Positions 1 through 9,769 of a DNA stretch of 64,000 bases are shown here, one piece after another; the stretch's first letter is position 1, and each line of letters starts with the position of its first letter. Made by a program: the position numbers and the translations under genes. The stretch is from UBA1426 sp050953365 (lineage in GTDB: Bacteria > Bacillota > Clostridia > Peptostreptococcales > Anaerovoracaceae), in NCBI GenBank assembly GCA_050953365.1, contig JBMNMN010000013.1:1-64000 (forward strand), in the 5' to 3' direction. The notes below the pieces were generated by a model. It was not told where the DNA came from and did no database searches. It saw only the letters and a program-made list of their open reading frames with translations.

Positions 1-24
1 GGTCCGGATGCAGGCTAACGTTTC

Positions 25-783
25 TTAGTTGGTCCCTTCCGATGATATTGAGCGATATAGATCATTGATACTTGACTCTTTCATCCTGTTGCTTGGACCA
101 GGAAACAGTAGCAGATAGCAATGGTGCAGTAACCGGTCCAACATGGCTGCTGTCATTTGTTCATCATAAAGCACATTGACCCATCTTGAAAATTCAAGGT
201 TTGTATTCAGTATGATGCTCCGGCGTTCATAACAATCCGATATGATTTCGAAAAGAAGCTGGGAACCTGTTCTATCAAGGGGCACATAGCCGTATTCATC
301 TAAAATTATGAGCTCAATCCGGTTTAGCTTCTTTAAAAATGCGCTCAGTGTCCCTGCTTTTTTCGCTTCAGAGAGCGCATTTACTAAAGCGGCTGTGCGG
401 AAGAACTTAACAGGAATACCCCGTTTGCAAGCTGCTACGCCTAAAGCTATTGATAACATGGTTTTGCCGGTACCCGTGCCCCCATACATGATGATGTTCT
501 TCTTTTCATGGATAAAGTTCAAGGATTTCAGGCTCTCTATGGAAAGGTCCGCCGGCAGGGTGATCTCATCGAACCGATACCCTTCAAAGGTTTTAATGGA
601 ATAGAAGCCGGCGCTGTTAATTAGCTTTTCTACACGGGCATTTTTTCGATACTGAAGTTCCGAAGACAGTAGGTTGTATAGATATTCCTGATGGCTTTCA
701 CCCTTTACGGATTGAGCCATTTCCGCCAAGTTCCGGCTTAAACGCAGCTGTTTGCAACATTCGGCGATTTCATGATCCAGCAT
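25..783 (-). CDS. istB: IS21-family transposition helper ATPase IstB
   Basis: IstB is the AAA+ ATPase that assists the IstA transposase in target selection. The 252-residue protein has a Walker A motif GGTGTGKT near residue 105, a Walker B-like segment LIILDEYGYVPLD, and the conserved IstB block TAAMLDRLLHH near the C-terminus, so it looks full length. The start at 783 (MLDHEIAE) is preferred over the longer upstream reading frame because it aligns with the normal IstB N-terminus and overlaps the end of istA by 14 bp, the usual translational coupling in this family. It appears intact. Assignment to the family is secure; activity is not testable here. Confidence 0.9.
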   Translation of the reverse strand: MLDHEIAECCKQLRLSRNLAEMAQSVKGESHQEYLYNLLSSELQYRKNARVEKLINSAGFYSIKTFEGYRFDEITLPADLSIESLKSLNFIHEKKNIIMYGGTGTGKTMLSIALGVAACKRGIPVKFFRTAALVNALSEAKKAGTLSAFLKKLNRIELIILDEYGYVPLDRTGSQLLFEIISDCYERRSIILNTNLEFSRWVNVLYDEQMTAAMLDRLLHHCYLLLFPGPSNRMKESSINDLYRSISSEGTN

Positions 784-2308
784 TGCCAACTGCCTCCCTT
801 CTCTTAATGAATTCGTCGTAGGTGGTGAGACTCGGTGTGAATGTTTGCATTGTCGGGATCTGCTCATAAAGCTGCATGGGAGGAAGCTCAGGCACATCCA
901 TATACAGTCTTCTGTATAGGCTTTTAAGGCTATCACTATCTGTTACCTGATACTGTAACGCCTGATTCACCGTGTTAACAGCACTTTCAAATCCCGTACT
1001 CTCCGTAAGTTCTGCAAGGATCTTTAGGATTTGCCCGACCTCTGAATTTTGACAGGATTCCAGGTATTGCCGCATGGATTTGGGCATCATTTCGTACACG
1101 CCGCTGTATTTCAAAGCACGAGGGCGGTGGGATAGCTGTTTGAGATAAGGGAGCCAGTCCATACTCTGCTGCTTGTAGTCCCCATAAAGACGTTTGTGCC
1201 GGACAATCTCCCTGTAGTTTTCATCTTGGATGATCACCATGCCGGAACTGAGTACTATGTTGACCATAAGTCCTGCATGCTTTGGCGATACGGAATATTC
1301 ATGTAGCCCTTTATTCAGATAGACTTTACCCCATTTATTCGCCTTTTGGGTAACACGCCTTGTCAAATCAAATGGAATAGAAGGTAGCGGTTTTAAGGCT
1401 TTCCGATCGGCTTGAAACAGTTCCTCAATTGTTTGGTTGTGCCTGTAATGTTCCCGGTCTGCGTCCTCCTCGCACATGGTTAGGAGTTGCCTATTGAAAT
1501 CGGAAAGAGAGAGAAAGCGAGGGACCGGGACTAAGAAGTTTCTGCGCTGATAACCCACCTTGCTTTCCACATTGCCTTTTTCATGGCCTTCTCCCGGGTT
1601 CGTGAATACAGCCTTAAATCCGTAATGCTCCCGAAAGCGTTGAAACTTATCGGTCAAGTTTCTTCCTCCATCACGGATTATGTTGGTGACAATCGTCTTG
1701 GTGTTATCAAACCACAGTTCATGGGGAACTCCTCCGATATGGCGAAAGATTGTGTCCAGGCCTTCCAGCAGACACTCCATGTTTTCACCATGGAACAGCT
1801 GCAGAAAACCTTTGTTACTGTAGGGGAAGGATACTTCCAGGTACTTTCCGGTAATACGCCTGCCATTTTCATAAAACTCAGCGGTACCAAAATCTACTTG
1901 AGCTTCACCGGGTTTATGTTCCAAGGGCAGGTAACCTGCATTTTCACCGGCATAGATCTGTTTCTTTCGATAGGATACGTACTGGGCTACCAGGCGATAG
2001 GAACAGTTAAACCCTTCTACTTCCTTTGTTAGGCGCTTGTAGACCCGTTTGGCTGTATGTCTTTGACTTCTCGGAGCAGACTTGTCATTTTCAAGCCACT
2101 CGTCAATGACAGGCTTGAAGGCGTCCAATTTAGGGCAAAATCGCTGTTGAGAAGCCGGTTTGGCTACAGGCTCGTTAAAATCTTTCATGTCTATGTACTT
2201 GCGTACAGTCCTCCAATCCAGCTGTAGGGCGGATGCTATTTGTGAAATATTTCCCCCTTTTTCATAATACCTGCGTCTGATATCATGTATTTGATCCATT
2301 GTGAGCAT
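770..2308 (-). CDS. istA: IS21-family transposase IstA
   Basis: IstA is the DDE transposase of IS21 elements. The protein of about 512 residues starts with a helix-turn-helix (MDQIHDIRRRYYEKGGNISQIASAL..DWRTVRKYI), followed by the rve integrase core with the first catalytic Asp in EAQVDFG and the second in the ELWFDNTKT segment, then the GHEKGNVESKVGYQRRNFLVP block carrying the Glu. The start at 2308 is chosen because AAGGAGG lies about 10 bases upstream; an in-frame ATG at 2398 is possible but lies in the terminal-repeat region. It is complete and overlaps istB. Confidence 0.88.
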   Translation of the reverse strand: MLTMDQIHDIRRRYYEKGGNISQIASALQLDWRTVRKYIDMKDFNEPVAKPASQQRFCPKLDAFKPVIDEWLENDKSAPRSQRHTAKRVYKRLTKEVEGFNCSYRLVAQYVSYRKKQIYAGENAGYLPLEHKPGEAQVDFGTAEFYENGRRITGKYLEVSFPYSNKGFLQLFHGENMECLLEGLDTIFRHIGGVPHELWFDNTKTIVTNIIRDGGRNLTDKFQRFREHYGFKAVFTNPGEGHEKGNVESKVGYQRRNFLVPVPRFLSLSDFNRQLLTMCEEDADREHYRHNQTIEELFQADRKALKPLPSIPFDLTRRVTQKANKWGKVYLNKGLHEYSVSPKHAGLMVNIVLSSGMVIIQDENYREIVRHKRLYGDYKQQSMDWLPYLKQLSHRPRALKYSGVYEMMPKSMRQYLESCQNSEVGQILKILAELTESTGFESAVNTVNQALQYQVTDSDSLKSLYRRLYMDVPELPPMQLYEQIPTMQTFTPSLTTYDEFIKRREAVGNAGS

Positions 2309-2457
2309 TCTCCTTTTTCCTCCTTGCATTCTTTGATCAGATACAAGGATAAGTGATGGGGATTTTGCCTGCAATGGATCTTCTGCAATATTATGCAAAA
2401 TCCAACTTGCAATATTATGGATTTCTGTCCTGCAACTTTCTACATTTTTAATCTACA

Positions 2458-3351
2458 ACAAACACCGTAAAGAAAATACTTGAAGGCAGCAACCGAGAAG
2501 AACAGGAGCAATTCATGGCCTTACGCACCCATTACCTTTATGCATCCACCTTTTGTCGGCCGGCAAAAGGGAGCGATAAAGGCGGTGTAGAGAATGCAGG
2601 TAAGGAGGCTGTCCGCAAGTTTTTCGTTCCCTATCCTGAAGTAGATTCTTTTGAGGAACTGAATGAATATCTGCATAACGAATGTATTAAGCTTTTGGAA
2701 AGCAATCCGAAATGGGAGGCGGAAAAGGCAGCCTTGAGACCATTACCGGCAGTAAGGTTTGATGGAGCAAGGTATAAAGAAGCAAAGGTAAACCGCTATT
2801 CCATGGTGCAGTTTGAAACAAACCGATACTCTGTTCCCACGATATATGTGGGGGAGAAAGTTACTGTAAAAGCCACTGCGGATGAAGTAAAAATACTATT
2901 CAAAGGAACAATAATAGCGAGCCACCCAAGAATATACGGGCGATACCAGGAGCAAATAAAGCTTGATCATTATCTAGAATTACTGCTGCAAAAGTCCCGT
3001 GCATTAGACAATACAAAAGTATATAAGCCTCAGCTATTAGCACCCGTTTATGAGCAGTATCGCCGGAACTTAAATGCCAGAAGTCATAAAGGTAACAAGG
3101 AATTTGTAAAGATACTTATGCTGCATAGGGATTATCCCCCGGCATTAGTGACAGAAGCCGTTGAAATAGCTATGACATACAATGTATACAGCTATGACGG
3201 TGTATTGAACATATTGGGGCAGCTACTTTTCTCAGAAAGACCTAAAATGGCTCCAATTAGCAAGGACAAGCTTCAGAACATCCCCGAGGTTGTTGTAATA
3301 CCTCCTGATCTTAGTAAATACAGTGTTCTCATGTCAGGAGGTAGACAATAA
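2458..3351 (+). pseudogene. istA: 3' remnant of an IS21-family istA
   Basis: The reading frame opens at about 2458 with T-T-N-T-V-K-K-I-L, which matches the internal IstA segment that normally follows the second catalytic Asp (DNT..TVVKKVL), and continues through the KGGVENAGKEAVRKFFVP block carrying the Glu to a normal C-terminus. The N-terminal half (helix-turn-helix and the first catalytic Asp) is missing because element 1 is inserted at 2457/2458. An ATG at 2515 could start a truncated polypeptide but it would lack most of the catalytic core. The stop codon overlaps the ATG of the following istB by one base. Confidence 0.85.
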
Positions 3352-4109
3352 TGGCGGTCAATAAAATGCTTATTGAAGCTTACTTGAAAAAACTTAAAAT
3401 GCCTCAAGCGGCAAAAACCTATGAATCCCTGGCAAGAGAAGCAGCAGACAACAACCTGGATTATGAAGAATACTTACTGTGCGTACTAGAGCAGGAAGTG
3501 CACCAGCGTGAAAACAACCGGATTCAGAGAGGAATCCGACAGGCAACCTTTCCGGTAATCAAAACACTTGAAAACTTTGATTTTCTGGCCATTCCATCAC
3601 TAAACAAACCGAGAGTTTTGAAGCTTATGCAGGGAGAATATATTCGAAAAAGAGAAAACGTCATTTTAATCGGCAATTCCGGAGTAGGCAAAACCCACAT
3701 TGCGATTGCGCTCGGTTATGAGGCCTGCCGGCAGGGTATGAGGGTAAAATTCTATACGGCAGCCGGTTTGATTAACGAATTGCTTGCGGCACAACAGGAG
3801 TACCGTCTCAATAAGCTTGAGAAACAGTGGTTGGCGCCGCATTTAGTAATTCTTGATGAATTAGGTTACGTGCCTTTCAGTAAAGTAGGAGCCGAACTGC
3901 TTTTTCAGTTTTGCTCCTCCCGGTATGAGAGAGGCAGCCTGATCATAACTACTAACTTAGAATTTCCAAAATGGACTGAGGTGTTAGGTGATGAACAAAT
4001 GACGGCCGCCTTGCTTGACCGCCTAACCCATAATGCACACATACTGAACATTAACGGTGAAAGTTACAGGTTTAAGCAAGCTCTTTCGAGACAGGCAAAG
4101 AAAGACTAA
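3351..4109 (+). CDS. istB: IS21-family helper ATPase IstB (element 2)
   Basis: A complete 252-residue IstB with Walker A GNSGVGKTH near residue 109, Walker B-like LVILDELGYVPF and the TAALLDRLTHNAHILNINGESYR block. Start and upstream istA stop overlap (TAATG). It differs clearly in sequence from the IstB at 25-783, so the two IS21-family elements are not copies of one another. The gene is intact, but its partner istA is broken, so it could act only with a transposase supplied in trans. Confidence 0.9.
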   Translation: MAVNKMLIEAYLKKLKMPQAAKTYESLAREAADNNLDYEEYLLCVLEQEVHQRENNRIQRGIRQATFPVIKTLENFDFLAIPSLNKPRVLKLMQGEYIRKRENVILIGNSGVGKTHIAIALGYEACRQGMRVKFYTAAGLINELLAAQQEYRLNKLEKQWLAPHLVILDELGYVPFSKVGAELLFQFCSSRYERGSLIITTNLEFPKWTEVLGDEQMTAALLDRLTHNAHILNINGESYRFKQALSRQAKKD

Positions 4110-4175
4110 TTTTTTAACGTCTAGGTGGCCTAATTTTAGACCGGTAACTGGCCTAAAATTTGATTGACATTAACA

Positions 4176-4693
4176 TTAAAGAGCATAGATTAAATCGAGT
4201 TCCTCTTCGAAGAGCTCCTCCGGGGTTTTGTAGCCTAGGATCTTTCTAGGGAGGCCATTCATCCATTCCTCTATTCGCTCGATGGCCTCTAAGCTGTAAT
4301 CGGAAATCTTCTTCCCTTTCGGGATGAAGCGTCGTATCATGCCATTATGGTTTTCATTGGTGCCTCGTTCAAATGAGGAGAAGGGGTGGGTAAAGTATAC
4401 TCCTACATTCTGTTCTTTCAGTCTGGACAGGGAGGCGAACTCAGATCCGTTGTCGGAAGTGATAGTCTTGAAAGCTTCATGGAACTGACTGCCAAATTCC
4501 TCCTTGATCGTATCAATTTCCTTCATTACTGCTTCTGCTGTTCTTGCTGAAATTTTACGAATCAGTGCGTTTCTGGTCTTCCGTTCGACGATAGTCAACA
4601 AGCTTTCGTCCTCCTTGGATTTTGAACCGATGACTGTATCGATCTCCCAGTGGCCGAATTCTTCTCGTTCCTCCACATGGGAAGGACGGCTTT
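4176..4693 (-). pseudogene. IS30-family transposase, C-terminal half
   Basis: Encodes the IS30 DDE core: FGHWEIDTVIG with the first Asp, TSDNGSEFA with the second, and the conserved HPFSSFERGTNENHNGMIRRFIPKG block with the catalytic Glu. The frame is open from the IS21 junction to the stop at 4176. A GTG at 4676 could serve as a start, but the native protein began at 7432. The gene is split by the element at 4694-6904 and cannot give a whole transposase. Confidence 0.88.
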
Positions 4694-4804
4694 TGTCACC
4701 GCCGGGATATAATTGACCTCAGATCGCCGGGGAAAAATTGACCCACACCAAACCAAACGGTTACCATAAGAGTATGAGCAATACTTTTATGGGAGGATAA
4801 CCGC

Positions 4805-6031
4805 ATGATAAGGAGTGGGCTAATAAACATGATACGCGAAAAAGCACAAAAAGGAAAGAGCGCATATGCCATTGGGAAAGAACTTGGCATATCGAAAAAC
4901 ACAGCAAAGAAGTATATGAACCAACCAAGAGCAGAGCATGGGCTCAAGGGAAGAAAAAAGCCATCCAAGCTGGACCCTTTCAAACCGGAGATTCATGAAA
5001 TGCTGAAGAGTGGGATATTTAACTGCGTTGTAATTCATGAAAGGCTGCAGGATAAGGGCTATACCGGCGGCATCACCATTATCAAGGACTATGTAAAACC
5101 GTTCCGGCCTGCGAAGAGCGCCCCGGCGGTGCGAAGGTATGAAACGCTGCCCGGGAAGCAGGCGCAGATGGACTGGGGGATTAGCTGCTACATAGATGAG
5201 ATGGGGCATGTCCATAAAACCCCGGTTTTCACAATGATCATGAGTCATTCAAGAGCCAAGTATGTTGAATTCACGAAACGCTGTGACTTGTACAGCCTTC
5301 TGAGATGCATGGTAAATGCCTTTGAATATTACGGTGGTGTTCCGGAAATCGTTCTGACTGACAGGATGAAGACGGTAATACACGGCATGGAAGCAGGAAA
5401 GCCGATATGGAACAGCCGGTTTGAAGACTTTGCTGCAGACATGGGGTTTGTCCCGAAGGTATGTCGGGCAAGAAGACCTCAGACAAAGGGGAAAGTGGAA
5501 CGCCTGGTGGACTATGTGAAGGATAATTTTCTACCGGGAAGGCAGTTTAAGGATCTGCATGATTTAAACACACAAGCGCTTGAATGGTGCAAGAAGGTAG
5601 ACAGCAAAACGCATGGAACTACCGGAAAAATCCCGCTTGAAGCCCTAAGCAGAGAACCCCTTCTGCCTTTGCCGGACAAATCGTTTCGCGATACATACAG
5701 GTGGGAAACAAGGAAAGTAACAAGGGAAGGATTTGTAAGTTATGATGGAGCAAAATACGGTGTCCCCTGGCAGTACAGCGGCCGGGAAGTGCGGGTGAGA
5801 ATCTGCGGTGATTTCTTTGAAGCATATTATGGGGAGGTAAGAGTAGCACGACACAAAGTAGAGCATACATCAGGCAGGATCGTATGGCTGAAAGGCCAGT
5901 ACCAGGGTCTTGCAGAAAAAGGCGGTATAGCAGTACCCCTTCCCTTTGCCAGGAAGAAGGAAACAGAAGCAGTAGAGATACGGCCTTTAAGCGTGTACGA
6001 TGCTCTGGCAGGGGTGATATCCAATGGTTGA
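4805..6031 (+). CDS. istA: IS21-family transposase IstA (element 3)
   Basis: A complete 408-residue IstA of the shorter IS21 subgroup: N-terminal helix-turn-helix (KSAYAIGKELGISKNTAKKYM), catalytic Asp in KQAQMDWG, second Asp in VPEIVLTDRMKTV, and the RRPQTKGKVERLVDYVKDNFLPG block with the Glu. A GGGAGG ribosome binding site lies upstream of the ATG at 4805. The stop overlaps the start of istB by 8 bp. The gene itself looks functional, but its istB partner is broken. Confidence 0.9.
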   Translation: MIRSGLINMIREKAQKGKSAYAIGKELGISKNTAKKYMNQPRAEHGLKGRKKPSKLDPFKPEIHEMLKSGIFNCVVIHERLQDKGYTGGITIIKDYVKPFRPAKSAPAVRRYETLPGKQAQMDWGISCYIDEMGHVHKTPVFTMIMSHSRAKYVEFTKRCDLYSLLRCMVNAFEYYGGVPEIVLTDRMKTVIHGMEAGKPIWNSRFEDFAADMGFVPKVCRARRPQTKGKVERLVDYVKDNFLPGRQFKDLHDLNTQALEWCKKVDSKTHGTTGKIPLEALSREPLLPLPDKSFRDTYRWETRKVTREGFVSYDGAKYGVPWQYSGREVRVRICGDFFEAYYGEVRVARHKVEHTSGRIVWLKGQYQGLAEKGGIAVPLPFARKKETEAVEIRPLSVYDALAGVISNG

Positions 6032-6843
6032 ACCGGAGCATACCCGCAATATTCTGTCTGAGCTTGGGCTGAATACGGCTTGTGAACTTTTAGATGCGAA
6101 GATTGAAGATGCACTGCATAAAGATGCTACTTATCTGTCGTTCTTAAACGAACTTTTGGGAGCAGAGCTGCAGGAGAAAAAGCGGCGCAGCGAGGAAACG
6201 AGAATTAAGCTGTCACGGCTGCCGCATAGAAAAACGCTGGAGGAGTTTGATTTTGGCTTTCAACCCAGCATAGATGTGAGACAAATCAAAGAGTTATCGA
6301 CGCTTGCCTTTGTGGCAAGGAAGGAAAATGTCATTTTTTTAGGCCCTCCCGGTGTTGGGAAAACCCATCTTGCGGTTGGACTCGCCATGCAGGCGCTAAG
6401 GTCCGGTATGACAGTATATTACGTCAGCTTAGCGTATCTCATAGCGGATCTGAAAAACGCAGAACAGCAAGGCAGGCTGGAACGCAGGTGGCGTATATAT
6501 ACCCGGCCGGACATACTGGTTATCGATGAAGCAGGATACATGCAGCTGGATCGTGACTCGGCGGAGTTATTCTTTCGCGTGCGCGAGGTATGAAAACGGC
6601 AGCATAATACTTACCAGTAACAAATACTTCGGCGACTGGGGCGAACTGATGAACGATACAGTAATAGCTACAGCTATGCTGGACAGATTGCTTCATCATG
6701 CACATATCATAAACATAAGGGGTGAGAGCTATAGACTGAAAGACAGGTTAAAAAGCGGCATCAGGGTTGTGCCTCCGGCCGATATTCCGGCAGAGGATGA
6801 TCCGGCGCAACGGAAAACCGGCCAAACAAATTCCGGCGATTGA
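6024..6843 (+). pseudogene. istB: IS21-family IstB, frameshifted (element 3)
   Basis: The first frame (6024-6593) gives the N-terminal domain and Walker A GPPGVGKTH, ending soon after Walker B (ILVIDEAGYMQLDRDSAELFF). The rest of IstB (CARYENGSIILTSNKYFGDWGEL to the C-terminus) continues in another frame to 6843. The shift lies at about 6577-6585 in a GC-rich run (CGCGTGCGCG) where one extra or two missing bases would restore the protein. Either a real inactivating mutation or a sequencing error; no programmed slippery motif is evident. Confidence 0.85.
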
Positions 6844-6904
6844 AGACCGGCGATTGGGTCAATTATTAACCGGCGTTTCAGTCAAAAATATTCCGGCGTT
6901 GACA

Positions 6905-7432
6905 GCTTTCAATACTGTCACCGAGGTTTCGCTTGTTTGCCCTGATACGAACCCCTTTAGGGCTGCGCCTCAGTTTTAGTGGCAGGTCAGTATTCTTAAC
7001 CTTTAGGAGCCCCAAGTCGATGTAGTTATAGATGGTCTTGGTGCAAAGCATCTTATCAAATTTACCAGTCGCTGCGGCCCTACCCACGGCAGAGTCCACG
7101 GACCAATCTTCCTCTAACATCATCTTCTCAATATAGCCTACGAACTCACTGCACTGTAGCAGCTCGTACCTGCGACCAGTGTTGCGGCGATTTGCCTCAT
7201 ATTTAGCCTGACCGGCATCAGCATAGTAGATTTTTACAAATTTGCCCTGCTTTATCTGTTCCACTGTGCCACGCCTAAGTTCGTTTGTAATGGTGTTTAT
7301 GGGGCGATTTAGCAGCTTTGCGATGGCATAAGCAGTTTTGCCTTCACCAGCCAATAACTCGATTTTTACCCGCTCTTTAAAAGATAGATGTTTATTCTTT
7401 CGCGGATTAGGTGTAAACTGTGAGTGATCCAT
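6905..7432 (-). pseudogene. IS30-family transposase, N-terminal half
   Basis: Starts at 7432 with MDHSQFTPNPRKNKHLSF and contains the IS30-type helix-turn-helix (LAGEGKTAYAIAKLLNRPINTITNEL) and the linker through ANKRNLGDSIES. Homology stops at the junction with the IS21-family element at 6904/6905; the remaining frame to 6878 is IS21 terminal repeat. The missing half is found at 4176-4693. Confidence 0.88.
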
Positions 7433-8846
7433 AGTGATTCGCCTTTCTGTGTATGTTTTGTGGTAAAACTATTTTACAACAGAAATCGTCACTATGGATT
7501 CCTTATTAGTTCAACTTCATTTTACAATTCGCCTGGGCAAAAAAATTCCTTTCTGGCAGACTATTCTGGTAGTCGTATTGGGTCTTGGCGTTATCATTTA
7601 TTCCATTGCATTCAGCTATGGTGAAGCCCATATGGCTTTGATCATGGCGGCAGCCATAGCAGCAGTAGTAGGAGCGCTAAACGGGTGGAAATGGTCCTAT
7701 ATGGAAAGCGGTATGATTTCTTCGATAAGCCGTTCCTTACAGGCTTGTATGATTCTGTTAGCGGTAGGAATCTTAATTGCCACCTGGAAAGCAGGCGGGA
7801 TTATTCCATCTATGATTTATTATGGTTTAAATATTCTAAACCCGTCCATCTTCTTGTTTACCGCGTGTCTTATATGTATGATCGTATCCCTGTGCATCGG
7901 TAGCTCCTATACTACAGCCGGAACTATCGGTGTTGCCATGATCGGCGTATCTATCGGACTGGGCATTAGTCCGGCAATGACAGCCGGCGCTGTAGTTGCA
8001 GGTTCTTACTTTGGTGATAAAATGTCCCCGTTGTCCGATACCACAAACTTAGCGCCTGCAGTAGCGGGTTCCAATCTGTTTGAGCACATCAGGCACATGG
8101 TCTATACGGTAACACCTTCTATAATAGTAGCGCTTATTGTTTACATAATTATTGGAAGAGGTGTGGCCGCAGATAATGTTTCCGTAGCCGAAGCAGAATT
8201 ATTACAGTCCGAAATTCTCAACGAATTTGTAGTGAGCCCTTTGCTATTATTACCGGTTCTTATATTAATTGCGATTGTAATCCTTAAGATTCCGGCGCTG
8301 CTTGGAATTTTTATCGGAGTCTTTCTCGGGCTGTTCTGTATGACTGCGGTACAAGGAATTCACATTTCTGAATGGTTCCCGGTTATGCATTACGGCTATG
8401 CATCAATCAGCGAGGCTGAGTTAAGCGCAGGTTATACGGTGGCAGACCTTGTGGGCGGAGGCGGATTTGACGGCATGTTATGGGCTGTCAGTGTGGTTCT
8501 TTGCTCCATGTCATTCGCCGGGGTTATGGAAGCAACGGGAATGCTCAGTGACATTGCCCAGAAGATCTTGTCATTTGCCAAGAGCACAGGTTCGTTAGTA
8601 ACAGTAACTATTGTATCTTGCATAGTTGTAAATATGCTTACTGCCGATCAGTATCTTGCAATCATACTTCCGGGCAGAATGTACAAAAACGCTTTTGAAG
8701 ACAGAAAATTAAAGGCAAAGAACCTATCCAGATGTTTAGAAGATTCTGCAACATTGACTTCTCCCATCATTCTGAGGTGCTACACTAAAGTTGTAATAGT
8801 GATGTGCGTTATGTAAAATATTATCAATTCGAAAGGAGCACATCTT

Positions 8847-9128
8847 ATGCATTACGTAGAACCTGAACTCAAGGAGAGGATCATCAAGTTATATATCCAA
8901 GATGGCCGAACCTATCAAAGCCTTGCAGATGAATATGGTTTTTCTCGAGAGGTCATCACCCGGTGGGTCAAAAAGTATCGTGAAAACGCTGCCGCTGATA
9001 CCGAGAAGGCAAAGCAATTGGCAAACATGGAAGAGCTTCGGAGCCTTCAAAAGGAAGTGGAAGAACTCCGGAAGGAAAACGATTTCTTAAAAAAAGCGGC
9101 GGCGTTCTTTGCCAAGGAGAGCAAATAG
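8847..9128 (+). CDS. IS3-family OrfA (DNA-binding subunit)
   Basis: A 93-residue protein with a helix-turn-helix of the IS3 OrfA type (RTYQSLADEYGFSREVITRWVKKYRE) followed by a leucine-zipper-like coiled coil (LRSLQKEVEELRKENDFLKKAAAFF). A GAAAGGAG ribosome binding site precedes the ATG. Near the 3' end an A7G run (9089-9096) is a classic slippery site for -1 frameshifting into orfB. The element is truncated, so a functional OrfAB fusion is not expected. Confidence 0.88.
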   Translation: MHYVEPELKERIIKLYIQDGRTYQSLADEYGFSREVITRWVKKYRENAAADTEKAKQLANMEELRSLQKEVEELRKENDFLKKAAAFFAKESK

Positions 9129-9769
9129 CTCGATACCGTTTTCTCGACAAGTACGCCGGGCGCTACGGAACGAATTGGCTATTACAGCGCCTTGGAGTCT
9201 GTCCGAATGGGTATTACAATTACAAGAAGCATCGCAAGAGCGCCGACAAAAAGCAAAAGGCTTCTGTTCTGAAAACCATAGAAAAGCTCTACCACGAGGC
9301 GGGAGGCAAGCCCGGCTACCGCATGATGAAACAACTTCTTGCCAACAAAGGTATTTGCCTTAGTGTGCAGACTGTCCGCAAATACATGAATGTAGAGCTT
9401 GGGCTCAAATCTGTGACACGAAAACCAAAATACCGTTACAGCAAAGGGCCAAAGGCTTATGCCATATTTGGAAACCTTCTAAACCAGGGTTTTCATGCAG
9501 AAAAACGGAATATGCGCTGGTGTATCGACTTTACATATCTGTTCCTGGCCAATCACAGCAAACGATACAATTGCAGCATCATGGATCTGTTTGACCGTCG
9601 TATCGTGGCAAGCGTAAACAGCAATCGCATCAATACAAAGCTTGCAATCGATACGCTGACCAAAGCCATAGCCAACTGCGGAGGTAAAACCGGGATTGTT
9701 CTCCACTCGGACCGTGGAAGCCAGTTTACATCCAAAGAATTCATTGAATTCTGCCAGGCGCACGGCGTG
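9090..9769 (+). pseudogene. IS3-family OrfB integrase, truncated
   Basis: Read in the -1 frame relative to orfA from the A7G slippery run. It shows RYRFLDKYAGRYG, the HTH_21-like segment with GYRMMKQLLANKG, the first catalytic Asp in WCIDFTYLFL and the second in LHSDRGSQFTS. The protein breaks off after E-F-C-Q-A-H-G-V, before the conserved region that carries the catalytic Glu, so it is inactive. The reading frame continues a few codons into nhaC sequence before stopping at 9811. Confidence 0.85.

Larger units (their letters stand above)
1..2457 (-). mobile_element. IS21-family element 1 (left part outside window)
   Basis: Carries an overlapping istA/istB pair on the minus strand. The istA-side end lies at about 2457: read on the minus strand it starts TGTAGATTAAAAATGTAG, and just inside are two copies of TTGCAATATTATG (about 2382-2420), the kind of repeated terminal motif typical of IS21 elements. 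Immediately outside this end the sequence resumes in the middle of another istA gene, so this element inserted into IS21-family element 2. The other end is beyond position 1, so length and target duplication cannot be checked. Confidence 0.8.
2458..4169 (+). mobile_element. IS21-family element 2 (5' end removed by element 1)
   Basis: Only the 3' part of istA plus a complete istB remain. The right end is placed at about 4169: read inward on the minus strand it starts TGTCAATCAAATTTTAGGCC and carries a second copy of the TAAAATTAGGCCA motif about 25 bases in, as expected for IS21 multiple terminal repeats. The left side ends abruptly inside istA at 2458, where element 1 begins. The right end lies six bases from the stop codon of the IS30 transposase, so this element probably inserted in the tail of the IS30 element. 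Confidence 0.7.
4694..6904 (+). mobile_element. IS21-family element 3, complete, inserted in IS30
   Basis: Precise ends are readable. The left end begins TGTCACCGCCGGGATAT and the right end, reverse-complemented, begins TGTCAACGCCGGAATAT; the match continues to TTGAC at about position 24. A 5-bp direct repeat GCTTT flanks it at 4689-4693 and 6905-6909. Internal repeats of CGCCGG and TTGACC near both ends are typical of IS21. It holds istA (4805-6031) and a frameshifted istB (6024-6843). Total length is 2,211 bp. Confidence 0.93.
4176..7485 (-). mobile_element. IS30-family element, split by an IS21-family insertion
   Basis: The two halves of one IS30 transposase gene (7432 to 6910 and 4688 to 4176, minus strand) flank a complete IS21-family element. 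Removing 4694-6904 and one copy of the duplicated GCTTT rejoins the frame as G-D-S-I-E-S-R-P-S-H-V-E-E. The right end lies shortly before the nhaC start at 7494; the left terminal repeat is not visible because IS21-family element 2 begins six bases after the transposase stop codon. The right boundary is approximate. Confidence 0.75.
8773..9769 (+). mobile_element. IS3-family element, 3' end missing
   Basis: The probable left end starts TGAGGTGCTACACTAAAG at 8773 within nhaC. orfA is complete and orfB is open but stops matching at the residues H-G-V (9769), where the sequence passes directly into the nhaC C-terminus. The last third of orfB and the right terminal repeat are absent. IS3 elements normally need both ends, so this copy should be immobile. 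Confidence 0.75.

Noticed and set aside
9109..9363. Separate 84-residue protein after IS3 orfA
   Set aside because: It is out of frame with orfB; the true product is read in the -1 frame from the A7G slippery site.
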